Shown here: positions 1 through 12,500 of the stretch, piece after piece
Position numbering within the stretch: position 1 is the first letter of the stretch
Layout of the letters: each line of letters begins with the position of its first letter
NCBI GenBank assembly: GCA_034387635.1
Contig: JAOANU010000002.1
Span: 1,426,001-1,490,000 of the forward strand
DNA: 64,000 bases
Direction: 5' to 3'
Source: Rhodosporidiobolus odoratus
Lineage: Eukaryota > Basidiomycota > Microbotryomycetes > Sporidiobolales > Sporidiobolaceae
Made by a program: the position numbers and the translations under genes
The notes under the pieces: generated by a model
What the model was told of the DNA's origin: nothing
Database searches by the model: none
The model's input: the letters and a program-made list of their open reading frames with translations, nothing else

Positions 1-217
1 AGAAGCTTGGTGGTTGAGAGATAGGGAAGTGAGGGGTAGGCGCGCGGCAAGGAGAAGCTCGCCGATGCCTTTCTCTGGTATGCTTCCTGGTCTTGCAATA
101 ACAGCACAAAGCACCGCGAATAGCGGGTAAGACGCACAAGAGCCAGAAAAAGGAACCAAGGCAAGTCCTCTCCGCGGCTGAAAAAAAGCTGTACAACAGG
201 TAGGAACACTAGGAAGG

Positions 218-1751
218 CTAGAGAAAGTACTGCAGTGACGTGCTCTTGGCGGGTATGCCTCGCGAGTCTTGCTGCAGAGGGTGCGCACAAGAAACATCAG
301 CACGAACAGAAAAAAAAGAAGAGAAGGAGACGGACCTCTTCGGCGGCCGAGAAGGTGAGGTATTTCTGGTTGAGGTTCTCGTCGAGTTCGAGTATAGACG
401 CGACGTTACCGCATCTGCGCATCGTGTTACGCTGTCAGCATACGGGCAGGACCGGAGCACGAGGAAAATACTGATTGGCGAGAAAAGGAAGGCAGGCTCA
501 CCGATAGCAGTAATTTGGTGCACTCCAGACAGTCACAATCTTCTCATCGAACATAAGCTTGTGCCCCTCCATAACCTGTCAACGCACATAACGGAGTAAA
601 CGCGCTGCTGAGGAAATTAAGGGTACTATGGGACGAACCAGTTGATGTGCTCGTGCGATGAGATCTAGGTTATTGGCGTGTACAAACTGCTTCACTACGT
701 CCGCTCCGAAAAGGTAGCCTGCTCCTCGCGGAGAGAGACCCCAGCCTTCGATGTCTGCGGAATTGAAAAAGGCAAGTCAGATGGATGTGGGTGCGCAGGA
801 AGCGTCGAAAGGACAAGCTTGCCGTCTGGATCCGACCACAGCAGGTCGCACATGGCTCCGTCGTGCGGCACTTCTTGTTTTCGGTCAATTAACCGGATCT
901 GCAGAAGGATACTGGTCAGGAATAAGGGGCGCAGAAAGCCGGCAAGCGAAGGGAGGACAGCACGCACCTGATCCAGGCTGTTGACATTCGGACTCAGTCC
1001 ACCATGCACACAGAACACCCGTCCATCCACGACCGCTCCCAGGCTCATATAGTCGAACACCTCGCAGCAATATCGCCATACGCTTGCGCTGCCATACTTT
1101 TTCATGCACTCGTCATAAAAGCCGTAGACTTGCGTGATTTGCCGTGATTCGTGGTTGCCTCGGATGAGGGTCATTCGGTCAGGGTAGCGGACTTTGAGGG
1201 CGAGGAGAAGCAGGAAGGTTTCGACTGAGTAGAAGCCGCGGTCGACATAGTCGCCTGTGGGTAGAGATGGTGAGCAGACTGCAGAAGTGAGAAAGCGGGA
1301 GCAGGGGAGCGCACCGAGAAATAGGTAATTTGTATCGGGGCATTTTCCACCTTCTTCAAACAGCTCGAGAAGGTCCCAGAATTGGCCGTGGATGTCTCCG
1401 CAGATCTGTCGGCAAACTGTCAGATGAGTGGCATACTCTACTGCACAAAAGAAGGGAGGAAACGTACCGTTACTGGCGAATCAACCCACTGGATGTTTGC
1501 CTCTTCGACGAGAATCTCCCTTGCCTTCAAGCATAGCTCCTTGACTTGCTGCTCCGATATGGGCTGGCTGCGTGTACGGAGTACCGAAGTGTGCAGAGTG
1601 GTGTCAGTGCTACACGAGAGTCGGCAAGCGGGGGAGAGGGGAGACGGACCAGTTCCTGAGCTGCTCGATTTGCCTGTGTGGGTGTTTCCGTGTCAGCGAG
1701 CAGAGTGAAAAGACGGCGGATTTAGGCGTACCGATCCAAGCCAGAAGACAT
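218..1751 (-). CDS. PPH3: Protein phosphatase 4 catalytic subunit (PP4c/Pph3-type)
   Basis: This is a metallophosphatase of the PPP family that removes phosphate from Ser/Thr. PP4 acts with regulatory subunits in the DNA-damage response and in nutrient signalling. Joining about seven exons gives a full-length catalytic subunit. It contains [15 protein letters not shown] and [14 protein letters not shown] (metal ligands), [59 protein letters not shown], then [12 protein letters not shown] and [10 protein letters not shown]. The last exon ends [14 protein letters not shown], close to the YFL tail that is carboxymethylated in PP2A-like enzymes. The wording around [11 protein letters not shown] fits PP4 better than PP6 or PP2A. 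The chosen ATG (MSSGLDR...) lies just before an intron and matches the short PP4 N-terminus. One intron (about 281-352) separates the last exon. It is transcribed away from the uL13m gene. Confidence 0.9.
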
Positions 1752-1864
1752 CCCGCCGCTTGTTGATTCCGAAAAGTGAATGTGAGGAGGTTAACCTTCT
1801 ACAATTCGCTCTCACGCGTCTGCTACCTGCATAAACCCTTGCAAAGACAGTCGAGCGATCCAGC
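1752..1864. promoter_or_regulatory. Short divergent promoter between PP4c and uL13m
   Basis: About 110 bp separate the PP4c start codon (minus strand) from the first plausible uL13m start (plus strand), so the two genes must share or overlap their control region. No recognised site was picked out. Confidence 0.4.
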
Positions 1865-2619
1865 ATGCCCCGTCTAGCACCCACATCAACCGTCGGAAAC
1901 GCATGTCGCCCTTCCCTCCTCATTAGTTTAAACTCATCTCTAAACGCACCTTTCGCCTGATCGCAACGCGTTGAGGGGATCTTGTCGAGCTTCAGCTGAC
2001 CTACAACCTCGTATGCGCAGACTGCGCTGGCGTATGCCCGCACATGGCGCGGCGTCGACGCTGAAGGCAAGGTTCTTGGACGGATGGCTACCCGGATAGC
2101 CATTGTTCTCATGGGAAAGCACAAGCCTATCTACGACCAAGCCAGTGCGTCACCGTTCCCTCCCTCTCGACGGGCTGCCCTGATCTCAGACCGCACAGAT
2201 GACTGCGGAGACTACGTTGTCGTGACAAACGCGAAGAAGGTCGCTGTCACCGGACGCAAGGCGGACCAGAAGCTCTACCGGCATCACACCCAGTTCCCGG
2301 GTGGACTAAAGGAAATCCCATATAAGACTATGTTGGAGCGCAAGCCGGAAGAGGTACGTTTTCCTTTTCTTCCACGTTTCTCTCGTTCGTGTCAGACTGA
2401 CCTGTCATCACGCAGATCATCCGACGAGCGGTATCAGGCATGCTTCCGAAGAACCGCCTGCGCGCCAAGCGATTAGAACGGCTCTTCATCTTCCCTGATG
2501 CCGAAAACCCGTATGAGGCAAATTTGTTGAAGGACTACTCGGCTGAGTTTGGGCAGACGTTCAAGCAGGCGCAGAAGCTGGAACAAAAGGCGGCGCAAGT
2601 AGTGGATGTACAGCAATAG
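1865..2619 (+). CDS. MRPL23: Mitochondrial large-subunit ribosomal protein uL13m
   Basis: This is a structural protein of the mitochondrial large ribosomal subunit. The main exon reads [20 protein letters not shown], then ...[47 protein letters not shown] and, after an intron at about 2354-2415, [20 protein letters not shown] ending at TAG 2617-2619. GDYVVVTNA and GMLPKNRLR are hallmarks of bacterial and mitochondrial L13. The conserved frame is open only back to a probable acceptor just before ACTGCGCTG (about 2017), so a small upstream coding exon is needed. The ATG at 1865 can be joined in frame only with a weak donor, so the start is uncertain although the product is clear. The ATG at 2084 lies inside the conserved domain and is too late. 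Confidence 0.82.
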
Positions 2620-2861
2620 ACTCTGGAGACGTTTGCCGCTTTTTCTCAGTTCCGTTTTTCCCGGAGAATTTGAAAGACGAGCGCGTCGTCCGGCTCGGCG
2701 TGCTCAACTCTGCTGTTTCCCTGTGCTCGAACGGCAATGCGACAGCCAAAACAGCTTCTTTGATTACACTTCAACTTCGGGTCGAGTTTAGGCTGACATT
2801 GTCTCCTCTCCTTGTGCTCCGCGACTTCACCGCTTTTGCTCACACCGCATACACAACAATC

Positions 2862-5722
2862 ATGGCTCGCGGCAAGTCGTCTCGCGCCAGTGCCCTCAAA
2901 GCAAAACGCGCTCTCAAAGAGGTAGACGACAACAGCGACAGCGACTTTGATCCCGATGTCGAGGAGGTTCACGAAGAGCCAGTAAGCGCTCAGGAGGAAG
3001 AGGAGGAGGAATGTGCGTAGCTTATCGCGCTTTTGGGCAGCTGTTTGTTGACCTTGTCATGCTCGTAGATGTCCGTCCCGTCAAGAAGAAGGCGAGGACG
3101 TCTCGCGGTGTTGGGGGGTCGACCAAGAAGGGGACAAAGGTAAGCGCTGACGTTGGTGTTGCTACTACCCACGCTGACGGGGTATCCTACACAGGGGTCC
3201 CTCAAGGGTATCCTCGACCTCCCGCTCGACATCCTCACCGAAATCTGTGCAGAACTCGACTTGCCGACCGTTTTTCACCTAAGCCGCCTCAACAAGCGCT
3301 TCTATGCTTTCTTGCGCGACCCGACACTCAAGTACGTCTGGGAGCTTGCGAGGGAAACGAGCGGACTTCCGGAATTGACGGCGCCGGGCTGCGATGTTTA
3401 CGGTTACGCGAATCTTCTGTTTGGCGGGTTTTGCAAGGTGCGTCGCATTTCGCCTCGTCCGGGCGATGCTGGTATACTATTCGCCTCGCTACTATCAGGG
3501 CTGCGGCAAGGCGACAACCAAAGTGGACTACACCTTGCGCATCCGCTCTTGCAAAAAGTGCACACCCGACTTGTGAGCTTTACTTCCTATTCCTCGAGTC
3601 CCTAGGCTAAGTATGTTGTGGCATTTCCGCAGTATCGAAGACCCTCGCGGCTCGGAGTACGACACGGAGCTGGACTATGCCATAGGATCTTACCGTCAGT
3701 TTCCCATTTCCACTTTGCTGCAGGTTACTCAGGTTGGGCCTCCTCCCCACAGGACAAGGTACGAACTACCGCTCGCATGATGAGTATTTACTTGAAGATC
3801 TCCGCAACATCCGCCGTCTTATCGATCGCTACGTTCGTCTGTCGAAAAAATACAACGCGAGGAATTGCGAAGAGCCATGGGAAGAGCTCTCTGACGATGA
3901 AACAGAAGACGAAGACGAAGAGCTCGTCGGGGAAGCTTCGTATGCCGGGTATACGCGCATCGGTGACCCGGATGCCTTCATCGCCTTCACTGCACGTTGC
4001 GCGGAGCTTGCTTCGCAGCGAATAGAGGTCTGCCGCATTCCTGTTCAGCCTTTTCTACATTTACTGCCAGTTGACGAACTCTTATCTGATTCGCTTCCTG
4101 CTTCAGGATGGCGAAGCAATCATCGGTTGGATGTATTCTCGGGAACTCGAGAAGGAAGCGGCTCTTCAAGCCATCCGGGACGAGCGTCGCAAGGCGTACG
4201 TGTAGCCCCTCCCCTCTTAGCCGGTTACTCACTAACCGACATCTTGCGCTCGCAGGATCGAAGTGCGGCTCACCGAACGTGGTTGGAAACCCCATCAGTC
4301 CGCTGCTCCTGTCAAAAATCGCTTAATCGCGGCTTGTCGCTAACGCACCTGCAAGCGCAGCTTCAAGAACCCCGCCTTCTCGGAGCACAAGCTGGTCAAC
4401 ACTGCCAAAGCATTCGACGAGCATGGTAAGTCAGCTGTCTGTACCTGCTCTCGATGGGTCGCGCTCATTCCCTTTCTGCCCTCTAGTATGGGAAGCTGCG
4501 CAAGCACCACTGGAAGAGGTCCTCCGCGAGATCTTGACGAACGCCGATGCCGCTTACATCAAGAAGGAATCGACGCGTCGTGAGAATGTACTTCGTGCAG
4601 AATACCTCAAGATCAGCACCGACGTCGCACGACAGAAGACCTCCGGCTTCTTCCCTTTCCCTCTTTGGGGCGACTTCCGCAAGATCCCGACAGTCAAGCA
4701 GCTGTATCAGCTGACCAGCATCGAGCAGGCTTATACGGAGGGCAAGACGCTCGACGACGTCAAAAGAGATATAGCTGTTGATCTGGCAGCCGCAAGGAAG
4801 GGTCAGCAAAGGGACATCGTCGAGCGTCTTATGCTCGCTTACCAGACGGCCGACCAGCGGCGCTCCGTTGCCGCCGCTAGCACCGCCGCGTCATCAACCT
4901 CTGTGCCCAACCCTTCCGCATCCGTTGCCTCTGATACCTCCCACACCCCTGCCAACTTACCTTCCCCGCTCCTGCCCGCGCTGGCCGACGGTATTTCCTG
5001 CACCCCCAGTGTCACCGAGTCCATCCTCGCCCGCGCAACTTCGCTCGTCACCTGCTACCGCTGCGATCAGCTCGACAATTTTCCTCGCATTCTCGCGCAC
5101 AAATGCGATCACGTCGCCTCGTGGCAATTGTCGCACATCGAAGTCGAGTACGACGTTGATAGAAACGTTGTCGGAACCGCTCTGAAACTTCTCGACGTTC
5201 TCGGTAAAGACCTCGATACCCTGGCTCAAGAGGTGGAACAGCTAGGACGCGTCTTCAGCTGCATCTCGCCGGACTGTAGTGGCTACGAAGCGATCGCGCT
5301 GCCTTGGCACCTTATCGTACGACTCTCTTTCTCCTCCACCTCCAGCTCTGCCTCGAGCGAAGCGTTTGCAGAGCCAGCCTGCTTACTTCTTGAACACCTC
5401 GTGCGCAGGTCGACCACGCTACCAAGTATCACACTGCGTACGACGATGATCCCGGCGAGTTTGTGCTCGAGACCGAAGAACAAGCTATGAGGCGTGTGTT
5501 CAAGTAGGTTACCACCCTTCTCGTCCTTCAAAACGTTCTGCTGACGCAGTCCTCCCCTGGCATAGCCTCCACATCGAGAAAGAACGATATCACGGCAGCC
5601 GTGGAGAAACCTTCTCACTGTCAGAAGATCAAGGTCATACTGCCGACGAAGGCACAGAAGAAAATGCTTTCGAAGCGGGAGAAGGTGAAGCTGATGGAGC
5701 TGGAGAAGCGAGGGCGGTCTGA
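2862..5722 (+). CDS. F-box protein with two Cys-pair (zinc-ribbon-like) regions, tandem copy A
   Basis: This is a likely substrate adaptor of an SCF ubiquitin ligase. It begins MARGKSSRASALKAKRALKE, then a Ser/Asp/Glu-rich segment and a basic patch (RPVKKKARTSR). The F-box follows (GILDLPLDILTEICAELDLP, then TVFHLSRLNKRFYAFLRDP). A CKGC...CKKC pair arrangement after it looks zinc-binding. The C-terminal half has a charged helical region (VWEAAQAPLEEVLREIL) and a second Cys set (TCYRCDQLDNFPRILAHKC, later FSCISPDC). About ten short introns keep frame; for example, phase-2 joining at CAT CA|gtccgc restores HFKNPAFSEHKLVN, which aligns with copy B. The last exon reads HIEKERYHGSRGE to TGA 5720-5722. 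The substrate is unknown. The first third is almost identical to copy B, including introns. All exons appear intact. Confidence 0.8.
2901..3574 (+). repeat. Near-identical tract shared with 6190-6863 (gene-conversion partner 1)
   Basis: These 674 bp match 6190-6863 at a constant offset of 3289 bp. I found two mismatches (near 3155 and 3480). The tract covers three introns and the F-box exon. Sequence diverges sharply on both sides. Confidence 0.92.
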
Positions 5723-6150
5723 GGAGAAATCGTCCGTCGGGGGTGGTGGCTTTCGCCTGTTGTGCTTGTTCTGTTTTGCGTCGTAACCCTGTGTTTCCTT
5801 TTTCCCGATGCTGCAAATCACCCCTTTACATTCCTCCTCCTCTTCCTGTTGTAGCCAAGGTGACGGGGGGACGGCATGTTATCAGGCAGGCTTGTGGGCG
5901 GAAAGCCGCTCTCTTCGGATCGCTCTTCTCCCTCTCGACGTATTCTCCTCTTTTTCCAGCAAAGTCCGACCGTTTCTCTTCTCCACCTATCGCCGCCTCA
6001 GCTCGGGCCGCGGAAGACAGCCTATCGGACCCTCCGGCAGGCTTTCTCGGCTGCGTTTCAATGATCAGTGCTTCGCTTCCCGTGCTGTATTTCCTTTCTT
6101 CCTCTTGCCAATCAGGTCGATTCTTTGCTCAATCCGCTTGAGCGAAAAGG
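5723..6150. other. Intergenic region between tandem F-box genes
   Basis: This 428-bp stretch is the 3' flank of copy A and the promoter of copy B. It is pyrimidine-rich near 5960-6130, as expected upstream of a start codon. I see no gene and no obvious similarity to the region upstream of copy A. Confidence 0.5.
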
Positions 6151-9030
6151 ATGGCTCGCGGCACGTCTTCTCGTGCTAGCGCTGTCAAGGCAAAACGCGC
6201 TCTCAAAGAGGTAGACGACAACAGCGACAGCGACTTTGATCCCGATGTCGAGGAGGTTCACGAAGAGCCAGTAAGCGCTCAGGAGGAAGAGGAGGAGGAA
6301 TGTGCGTAGCTTATCGCGCTTTTGGGCAGCTGTTTGTTGACCTTGTCATGCTCGTAGATGTCCGTCCCGTCAAGAAGAAGGCGAGGACGTCTCGCGGTGT
6401 TGGGGGGTCGACCAAGAAGGGGACAAAGGTAAGCGCTGACGTTGATGTTGCTACTACCCACGCTGACGGGGTATCCTACACAGGGGTCCCTCAAGGGTAT
6501 CCTCGACCTCCCGCTCGACATCCTCACCGAAATCTGTGCAGAACTCGACTTGCCGACCGTTTTTCACCTAAGCCGCCTCAACAAGCGCTTCTATGCTTTC
6601 TTGCGCGACCCGACACTCAAGTACGTCTGGGAGCTTGCGAGGGAAACGAGCGGACTTCCGGAATTGACGGCGCCGGGCTGCGATGTTTACGGTTACGCGA
6701 ATCTTCTGTTTGGCGGGTTTTGCAAGGTGCGTCGCATTTCGCCTCGTCCGGGCGATGCTGGTATACTAATCGCCTCGCTACTATCAGGGCTGCGGCAAGG
6801 CGACAACCAAAGTGGACTACACCTTGCGCATCCGCTCTTGCAAAAAGTGCACACCCGACTTGTACGCGTTCTTTTTGCTTCTGCCCAGCACCTGTTGCTA
6901 AGATCCGTTGTCGTTCGGTAGTATCTACGATTTGCGTGGTGGGGAGTACTCTGAAGAGCTGGAGTTTGCGGTTAAGTCAAATCGTGAATTTCGCGCTTCG
7001 TACCCTGCTGCTCAAGTACCTGACATTGCTCTCTTCCGCAGAACAAGGCATATCTTACCGCTCTCATCAAGAGTCCCTGCTCGAAGATCTCCGTATTCTT
7101 CGACACCTACTGGATAGGTTTGAGCGTCTGAGATACAAGACCATCGCAGGGATGCAGTGGGAGGATCTGTTATCGGAGGACGACACGGACGAAGAGGACG
7201 ACGAGGGTCTTCAAGGGGCGTCATATGCGGGATATTCGCGTCTCGGTAATCCTGACGCGAAGAGGGACTTCCGCACGTCTTGTTCAGAGATCCGCGGAAA
7301 GCGACTAACGGTAACATTGTTTCATACCAGCTTCTTTCTGAAAAGTAAGACTAACTTCTGACCATTATTCATCCAGGATGGTGGAGCAATCGTGACTTGG
7401 CTGCGCGCTCGCGAGGTCGAAAAAGAGGCGGCTCTTCAAGCGATTCGGGATGACCGCCGGCAAGCGTACGCTTTACTTTTCTTTCATTGCCGTACAAACA
7501 GCCCTGATGCTTTTCTCGCAGCATCGAGGCACGCTTCCTTGAACGTGGCTGGAAGCCCCATCAGTCAGCTGCTACCTCACGAGACCTCCTGCTCAGGAAC
7601 TAATTCTCACCCATTTCACTCCGTTTGCAGCTTTCAAGTCAGCGCCTTCAGTCAGCACAAGCTTGTCGACGTCGCCAAAGAGTTCAGCGAGTGCGGTAAG
7701 TGGCTTTCCCCGACCTCTATGACCTGGTATGCTCATCCCCTTTCGAACCGCTGCCAGTCTGGGAAACCATTCAAGCACCGCTCGAAGAGCTCCTTCGCCA
7801 GATCGAGGCGAGCGCGAACACCGCTTATATCAACAAGGAGTCGCGGCGTCGCGAACAGCTGCTCAATCAGGAGTGGCACATCCTCAACGACGACACGAGG
7901 AAGCAAAAAGCATCCGGCTTCTTTCCTCTTCGTCCCTGGCTCGAGTTTCGCGAGCTTCCCGCCGTCAAAGACTTGTACAACCTGAGCACCCTCGAACAAG
8001 CAAACACGGCGGGCAAGACGCTCGACGATGCGAAACCTGAGATACTTGCGGGGTTGGCGAAGGCGAGAGGTGACGAGGAAGCCGCGTTGTTCGAGAGCCT
8101 CAGGGTTGCCTATGGGGACGCGCAAGCGGCCCGCTCGAGTGCAGGAGCCGTGGGCGGCGCTGCGGCGGTGCCTACCACCATCGGTTCTACCACCGCTGCC
8201 TCCCTTACCGCTCCCTCTCTCGCCGCTGGCACCACCCCCAGCCACTCGTCCTCCCTATTACCCACTCTTGCCGACGGCGCAAGCTACTCTCCTGCCGTCA
8301 TTGAGTCCATCTTCGCACGCGCCACTTCACTCGTCTCTTGTTGTCAGTGCGAACAGCTAGACAACTATCCGCGCATTCTTACACACAAGTGCGTCCCCCG
8401 GAACAGCTGGAATTACGTCCCCACCAGTAAGAAGTACATCATCAGCCTACGCACCGTCAAAGCTGCTCTCAAATTGCTTGAATTGTTCGACAAAGACTTC
8501 AGCACGCCAGCAACGGAGATGGAAAGGCTTGGTCGCGGGTTCAGCTGCGTGGGCTCGGAGTGCAGCGAGGTGAAAGCAATTGCCCTCCCGTGGAGACTGA
8601 TTGTACGTTCTATCTCAATGCATACTCCATGCAGACTCTGCAGAGAGGAACGCAAAATGTCTTGACGCCCGTTAACACGGTTCGGGCAATTTCAACTTCG
8701 TCTGCAGGTCGAACATGCCGCCTCCCCCTGGAATCACGACGAGGACCACCCTGGTGCGTATGTTCTCGAGACGGAGGCTGAAGCCATACAGCGTGTCTTC
8801 GAGTAGGTCCCTCCTGCGACCTTCTTGCCTTGATGAATTGCTCACCTGACTGTCGCCTTTCTTCGTGCAGTCAGCATGTCAAGATTGAGCGTTTCGCTGG
8901 TACACGCGGAGAGACGCCCCCAGCGCCTCTCGGCAACGGGTCTCGTGCGGCGGGCGAGAGTGGTGAGGAAAATGCTCCTGGCGCAGGAGACGACAGAGCT
9001 GACGACGCGGATGGGGCTGGGAGCGTGTGA
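6151..9030 (+). CDS. F-box protein with two Cys-pair regions, tandem copy B
   Basis: This is a paralogue of the preceding gene with the same exon plan and a probable role as an SCF substrate adaptor. It starts MARGTSSRASAVKAKRALKE and shares the acidic segment, basic patch, F-box and CKGC...CKKC pairs with copy A. From the fifth exon on it diverges: YDLRGGEYSEELEFAVKS versus EDPRGSEYDTELDYAIGS in copy A, and VWETIQAPLEELLRQIEAS versus VWEAAQAPLEEVLREILTN. The second Cys set is kept (SCCQCEQLDNYPRILTHKC, FSCVGSECS). The final exon runs QHVKIERFAGTRGETPPAP to TGA 9028-9030 with an Ala/Gly/Asp-rich tail. It is intact by frame and splice sites. The Skp1-binding part is shared and the rest differs, so the two copies may bind different targets. 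Confidence 0.8.
6190..6863 (+). repeat. Near-identical tract shared with 2901-3574 (gene-conversion partner 2)
   Basis: This is the second member of the 674-bp pair, with two mismatches in total (near 6444 and 6769). It begins about 40 bp after the start codon and ends at the CCCGACTTGT splice donor region, after which the two genes no longer align at intron level. Confidence 0.92.
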
Positions 9031-9533
9031 GGAAAATGAAGCCGTCGGGGATAGTGATTCTCGCTTGTCGTGCTTGTTCTGTACCGTTTCATGCCAAAGC
9101 GCTGTGTTTTGCTTGAGTCTACAGACCGCCCACTGTGCTTCCTCTTCCTTTTCCTCCTGCGGCCGAGACATCGGGGGAATGGCACGGGCCCAAATCTTCG
9201 CTGTCACACTCTCAGCAAAGCGAGCCGAGAACAAGCGTTCCTTGTGCCGATAATAAGCACACCGCGCAACTTGAAAAAAATGTTATGACGGCTATTGCGA
9301 GATTACGTTTCAGAAAGCCAGAGGCTGTATCAGATACTACAAGGACTGAGCCCGCCAGTACCATGTAGGCCGGCGTCATCGAGGGCGTGGAAGATACAGC
9401 GTGCAGGAAATTTCGAAGGAGAACGAGGAGACGGGAATTGCGAAGAAAGGCATTTCCAGGCGGCTTGAGAAGAGGCGGATAGAATTAGGTGGGTAGAAGA
9501 AGACGAAAGAAGCAATTAGGTCGAGACCGCCTT
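9031..9533. other. Convergent intergenic region
   Basis: This 503-bp gap lies between the 3' ends of F-box copy B and the Boi-type gene. No credible ORF, repeat or RNA was seen; it should hold the two 3' UTRs and polyadenylation signals. Confidence 0.5.
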
Positions 9534-12500
9534 TTATTCGGTGTGGATGTCGGCAGGGTTCGGGAAGGTTGCCCTAATGCGCTCGACGAGGAGAGTCAGA
9601 CGTGTCTCGTTGCCAGTGATCATGTCCTCCATCGAGAGGTCGTCGGTCGAGACTTGCGGCGATATGTAGTCGAAGACTATGTAGAGAAGGTCAAGTTAGC
9701 CTGTGGGAGAGCACGAGGTATTAAAGGAAAAGGGGCGAACCGGAGAAGATGGTATCCAAGTAGCTAGTGTCAAACGGCAGGCCTTCATCCTGATGGAAGC
9801 CCGCGAACTGTGCATCTTCGATCCCACTTCCATTGCCACTGAGGTTCTCGAGCAACCGGACAAGTAGCCTGCCAGAGCTAAGCGAGTGCGAAAGATCCGT
9901 CGCGAGCGGGCAGGAAGAGGGGAGATTGGAGTTGAGCCAGGCGAGAAGCTCGCCGCGAGAGGTGTCCGAGGTCGCGCGAACGAGGCGAGTGACCGACGGT
10001 GAAGCACCGTTCAGCTTCGGGGTTAGGTCGCCGAGGACAGCCTGTGAGAACATAGTCAGCCTTCAATTGGTGGCGACGATAGGTCCATTGAGCTTACCGG
10101 CTCGGTTGGCGTTTCGGAAGTGGCACTTCTGGCGAGGCTGGTAGCAGACGCTTGTCGCTCCGCCTTTGCCAGCCTCGGGGTCGATGCCGATGTCCAGAGC
10201 GCTTCGCCGTTCATGAGTGGAGAGCCCCTGCAAGTGTGTCGATCCCGGTGAGAACCGGTGAATAAGCTAGAGCCAGAGGCATACACACGGTGCAAAGTCC
10301 ATCAAGATTGCGGCATCCTTTTGAGTGAGCTGATTCGGGTTGGTGCCGGCGTCTGCGAGCGATTGGGGTCTATCTGAGCTAGTGCGAAGTCAGGTGAAGT
10401 GGACGTTGACGTACATCGCTCCTTCTGGATCTGCGCGCGCCTCGTGGGTGACGGCGGACGAGGGTACGGCGTCATGGTTTTGGCGACGTCGAGCGGGAGT
10501 ACCTCGATATCGCAGGAAGAAACGACCGGAGCTTCGGAAGCGCCTTGATGAGTACCGATCACGGGGAGACTGCAGTTGCAAGAAAAGTGAAGGGGAGAAG
10601 GGGAGACATACCAGAGTAGTCGCGCAAGATAGTCGCCTTCATGATTTCCTTCATCCAGTTCCGCACGGTGATCTGCTCGGCAGCAGCGAAGAAGTGCGCC
10701 TTGCCACGGTCGTGCACGATCTTGAAACCAAACTCGCCGGGGCGAATGTTGGGATCGCTGAGGACGCGGTAGCCGGTAAGGTCGATGACGCCCTTCGCTT
10801 TCCGCTCCTGTTGTGGCGAAGGCAGGTGAGCAGACTGAAGAGACGAGAGGGAAGGCGGTAGACGCACCTGCTCCGACTTCAGGTAGTAAAGGTATACTCC
10901 CTTCAACACAAAGAACCTCATCTTCCAAGTATTGTACTTGTCTCCCTTCTTCCTCATCCAGCCCGAATGATCCGGCCTACCGATCTTGTCCATGAGGTTA
11001 CCATCCTTGACAGCCTCTGCCTTCTCTCTCAACATCTCCTTCGTAGCCGGATCGACTTCTTTTGGCCGCATCGTGGTTGGGGCTTCACGAGATCCTCCCA
11101 AAGTCGAATTCGATGCGCGGGAACGGACCGAGTCGACAGCAGTAGGGGACTTTTCGCTGCCGGACGTAGTGCCGAAAGCACCGAAGAGGCGGGTCGAACG
11201 CTTGGCGCGGTCTTGCAGTGCAGAGCGGGGGCGAGGTCGGGGAACGGCGCCATCCGTGTCGAGGAGAAGGGCACTACAGGCGGCCTGTCAGCTCTTCATA
11301 GCCGCAGGAGGGCACGAAGAAAGGAACGTACGAAGGTACCCTGGGAGGTGGTTTCCTGCTCCGGCCCGGCAGCCCTGGCAAACTCGCACCGAAGAAGCTC
11401 TTGGTCCCGGTATCACTCTTACTCCCTTTCCTTCCGCTACTCGGATTCGGACTACTCGGCGTACTAGTAGCCGTCTCTCCTCCGGTATCGCTCTTCACAT
11501 CCTTGCCCTTCTTGGCACTCTTGCCCGGCCGCAGGGAAGATGCAGTGTTTGGTCGAGTTGAAGACTTCTTTTCGCGCCTTGGTTGGTTTGCATCCGTGGT
11601 GGACTCGTCACCAGTCGTAGGCTCGGCGGAGCGTCGCTTGGGCGGGACTGGCGCGGGCAGGGGAGGAGGGAGAGAAGTACCGCCAACTGAAGAGGCGGAA
11701 GTAGGAGGGTCGTAGCTGTCAAAGGTAGTGCCGGTAGTCGATCGCTCGTGCGCACGTCCAGAGCGAAGGTTAGGGATTGACGGTTGACCGAGCTGCGAAA
11801 AATGAAGCGATTTAGCCTAGCTTTGAAGAAGGAAGCGAGCGGGTACCTTACCGAAGAAGGAGCCCTCAAGCTTCCCTGCGAGTCTTCTTCCAGCCCAAGC
11901 CCCGCTAGCTTCTCCTGCCCGCCCTGCTCCCATCTCATCTGCGGACTTTGGTACTGCGCCGGACTCATACCCAAGCTACCCGGACTATCCGGCTCGTATC
12001 CACTCATCGCCGGGCTCAAGAAACTCGGACCGGTGGAGGTGGAGCTGCCGAGGTTGGTGCGAGAAGCGGAAGGAGGGGGCGCCATGAGTTCGGGGTGAGT
12101 GCGTGCTTTGAGCTCTTTGATGGCGTTGTAGATGTGGACTCGACGACCGAAGGCGATAAGGTCGATCTCTTTCAGCATGGCCACATCCATCTCGAGAAGA
12201 ACGTCGCCGGAGATTTCGTGCTCTGTGCGAAGAGGAAGGACAGCAATCGTCAGCGAGCCGTCGCGTGAACAGAAACCCGACAAGCGAGGAATTACTGTAG
12301 GCGCACCTTCGAACTTTCCCACCGTCATCTTGTCGAACCCCTTACTCTTAGCCCAGGTCACAACGTCCTCTACACTCCAGGTAAGCGGGTCCACTGGAAT
12401 GTCCCTTGCGAGACCGCCCTCCTTACCCGTTTCACTGGGTGGAGCCGAGGTAGCCGCGGTAGAAGTGCCGAAAGCGAGGGAAGCGGGAGACGCAGTCAAG

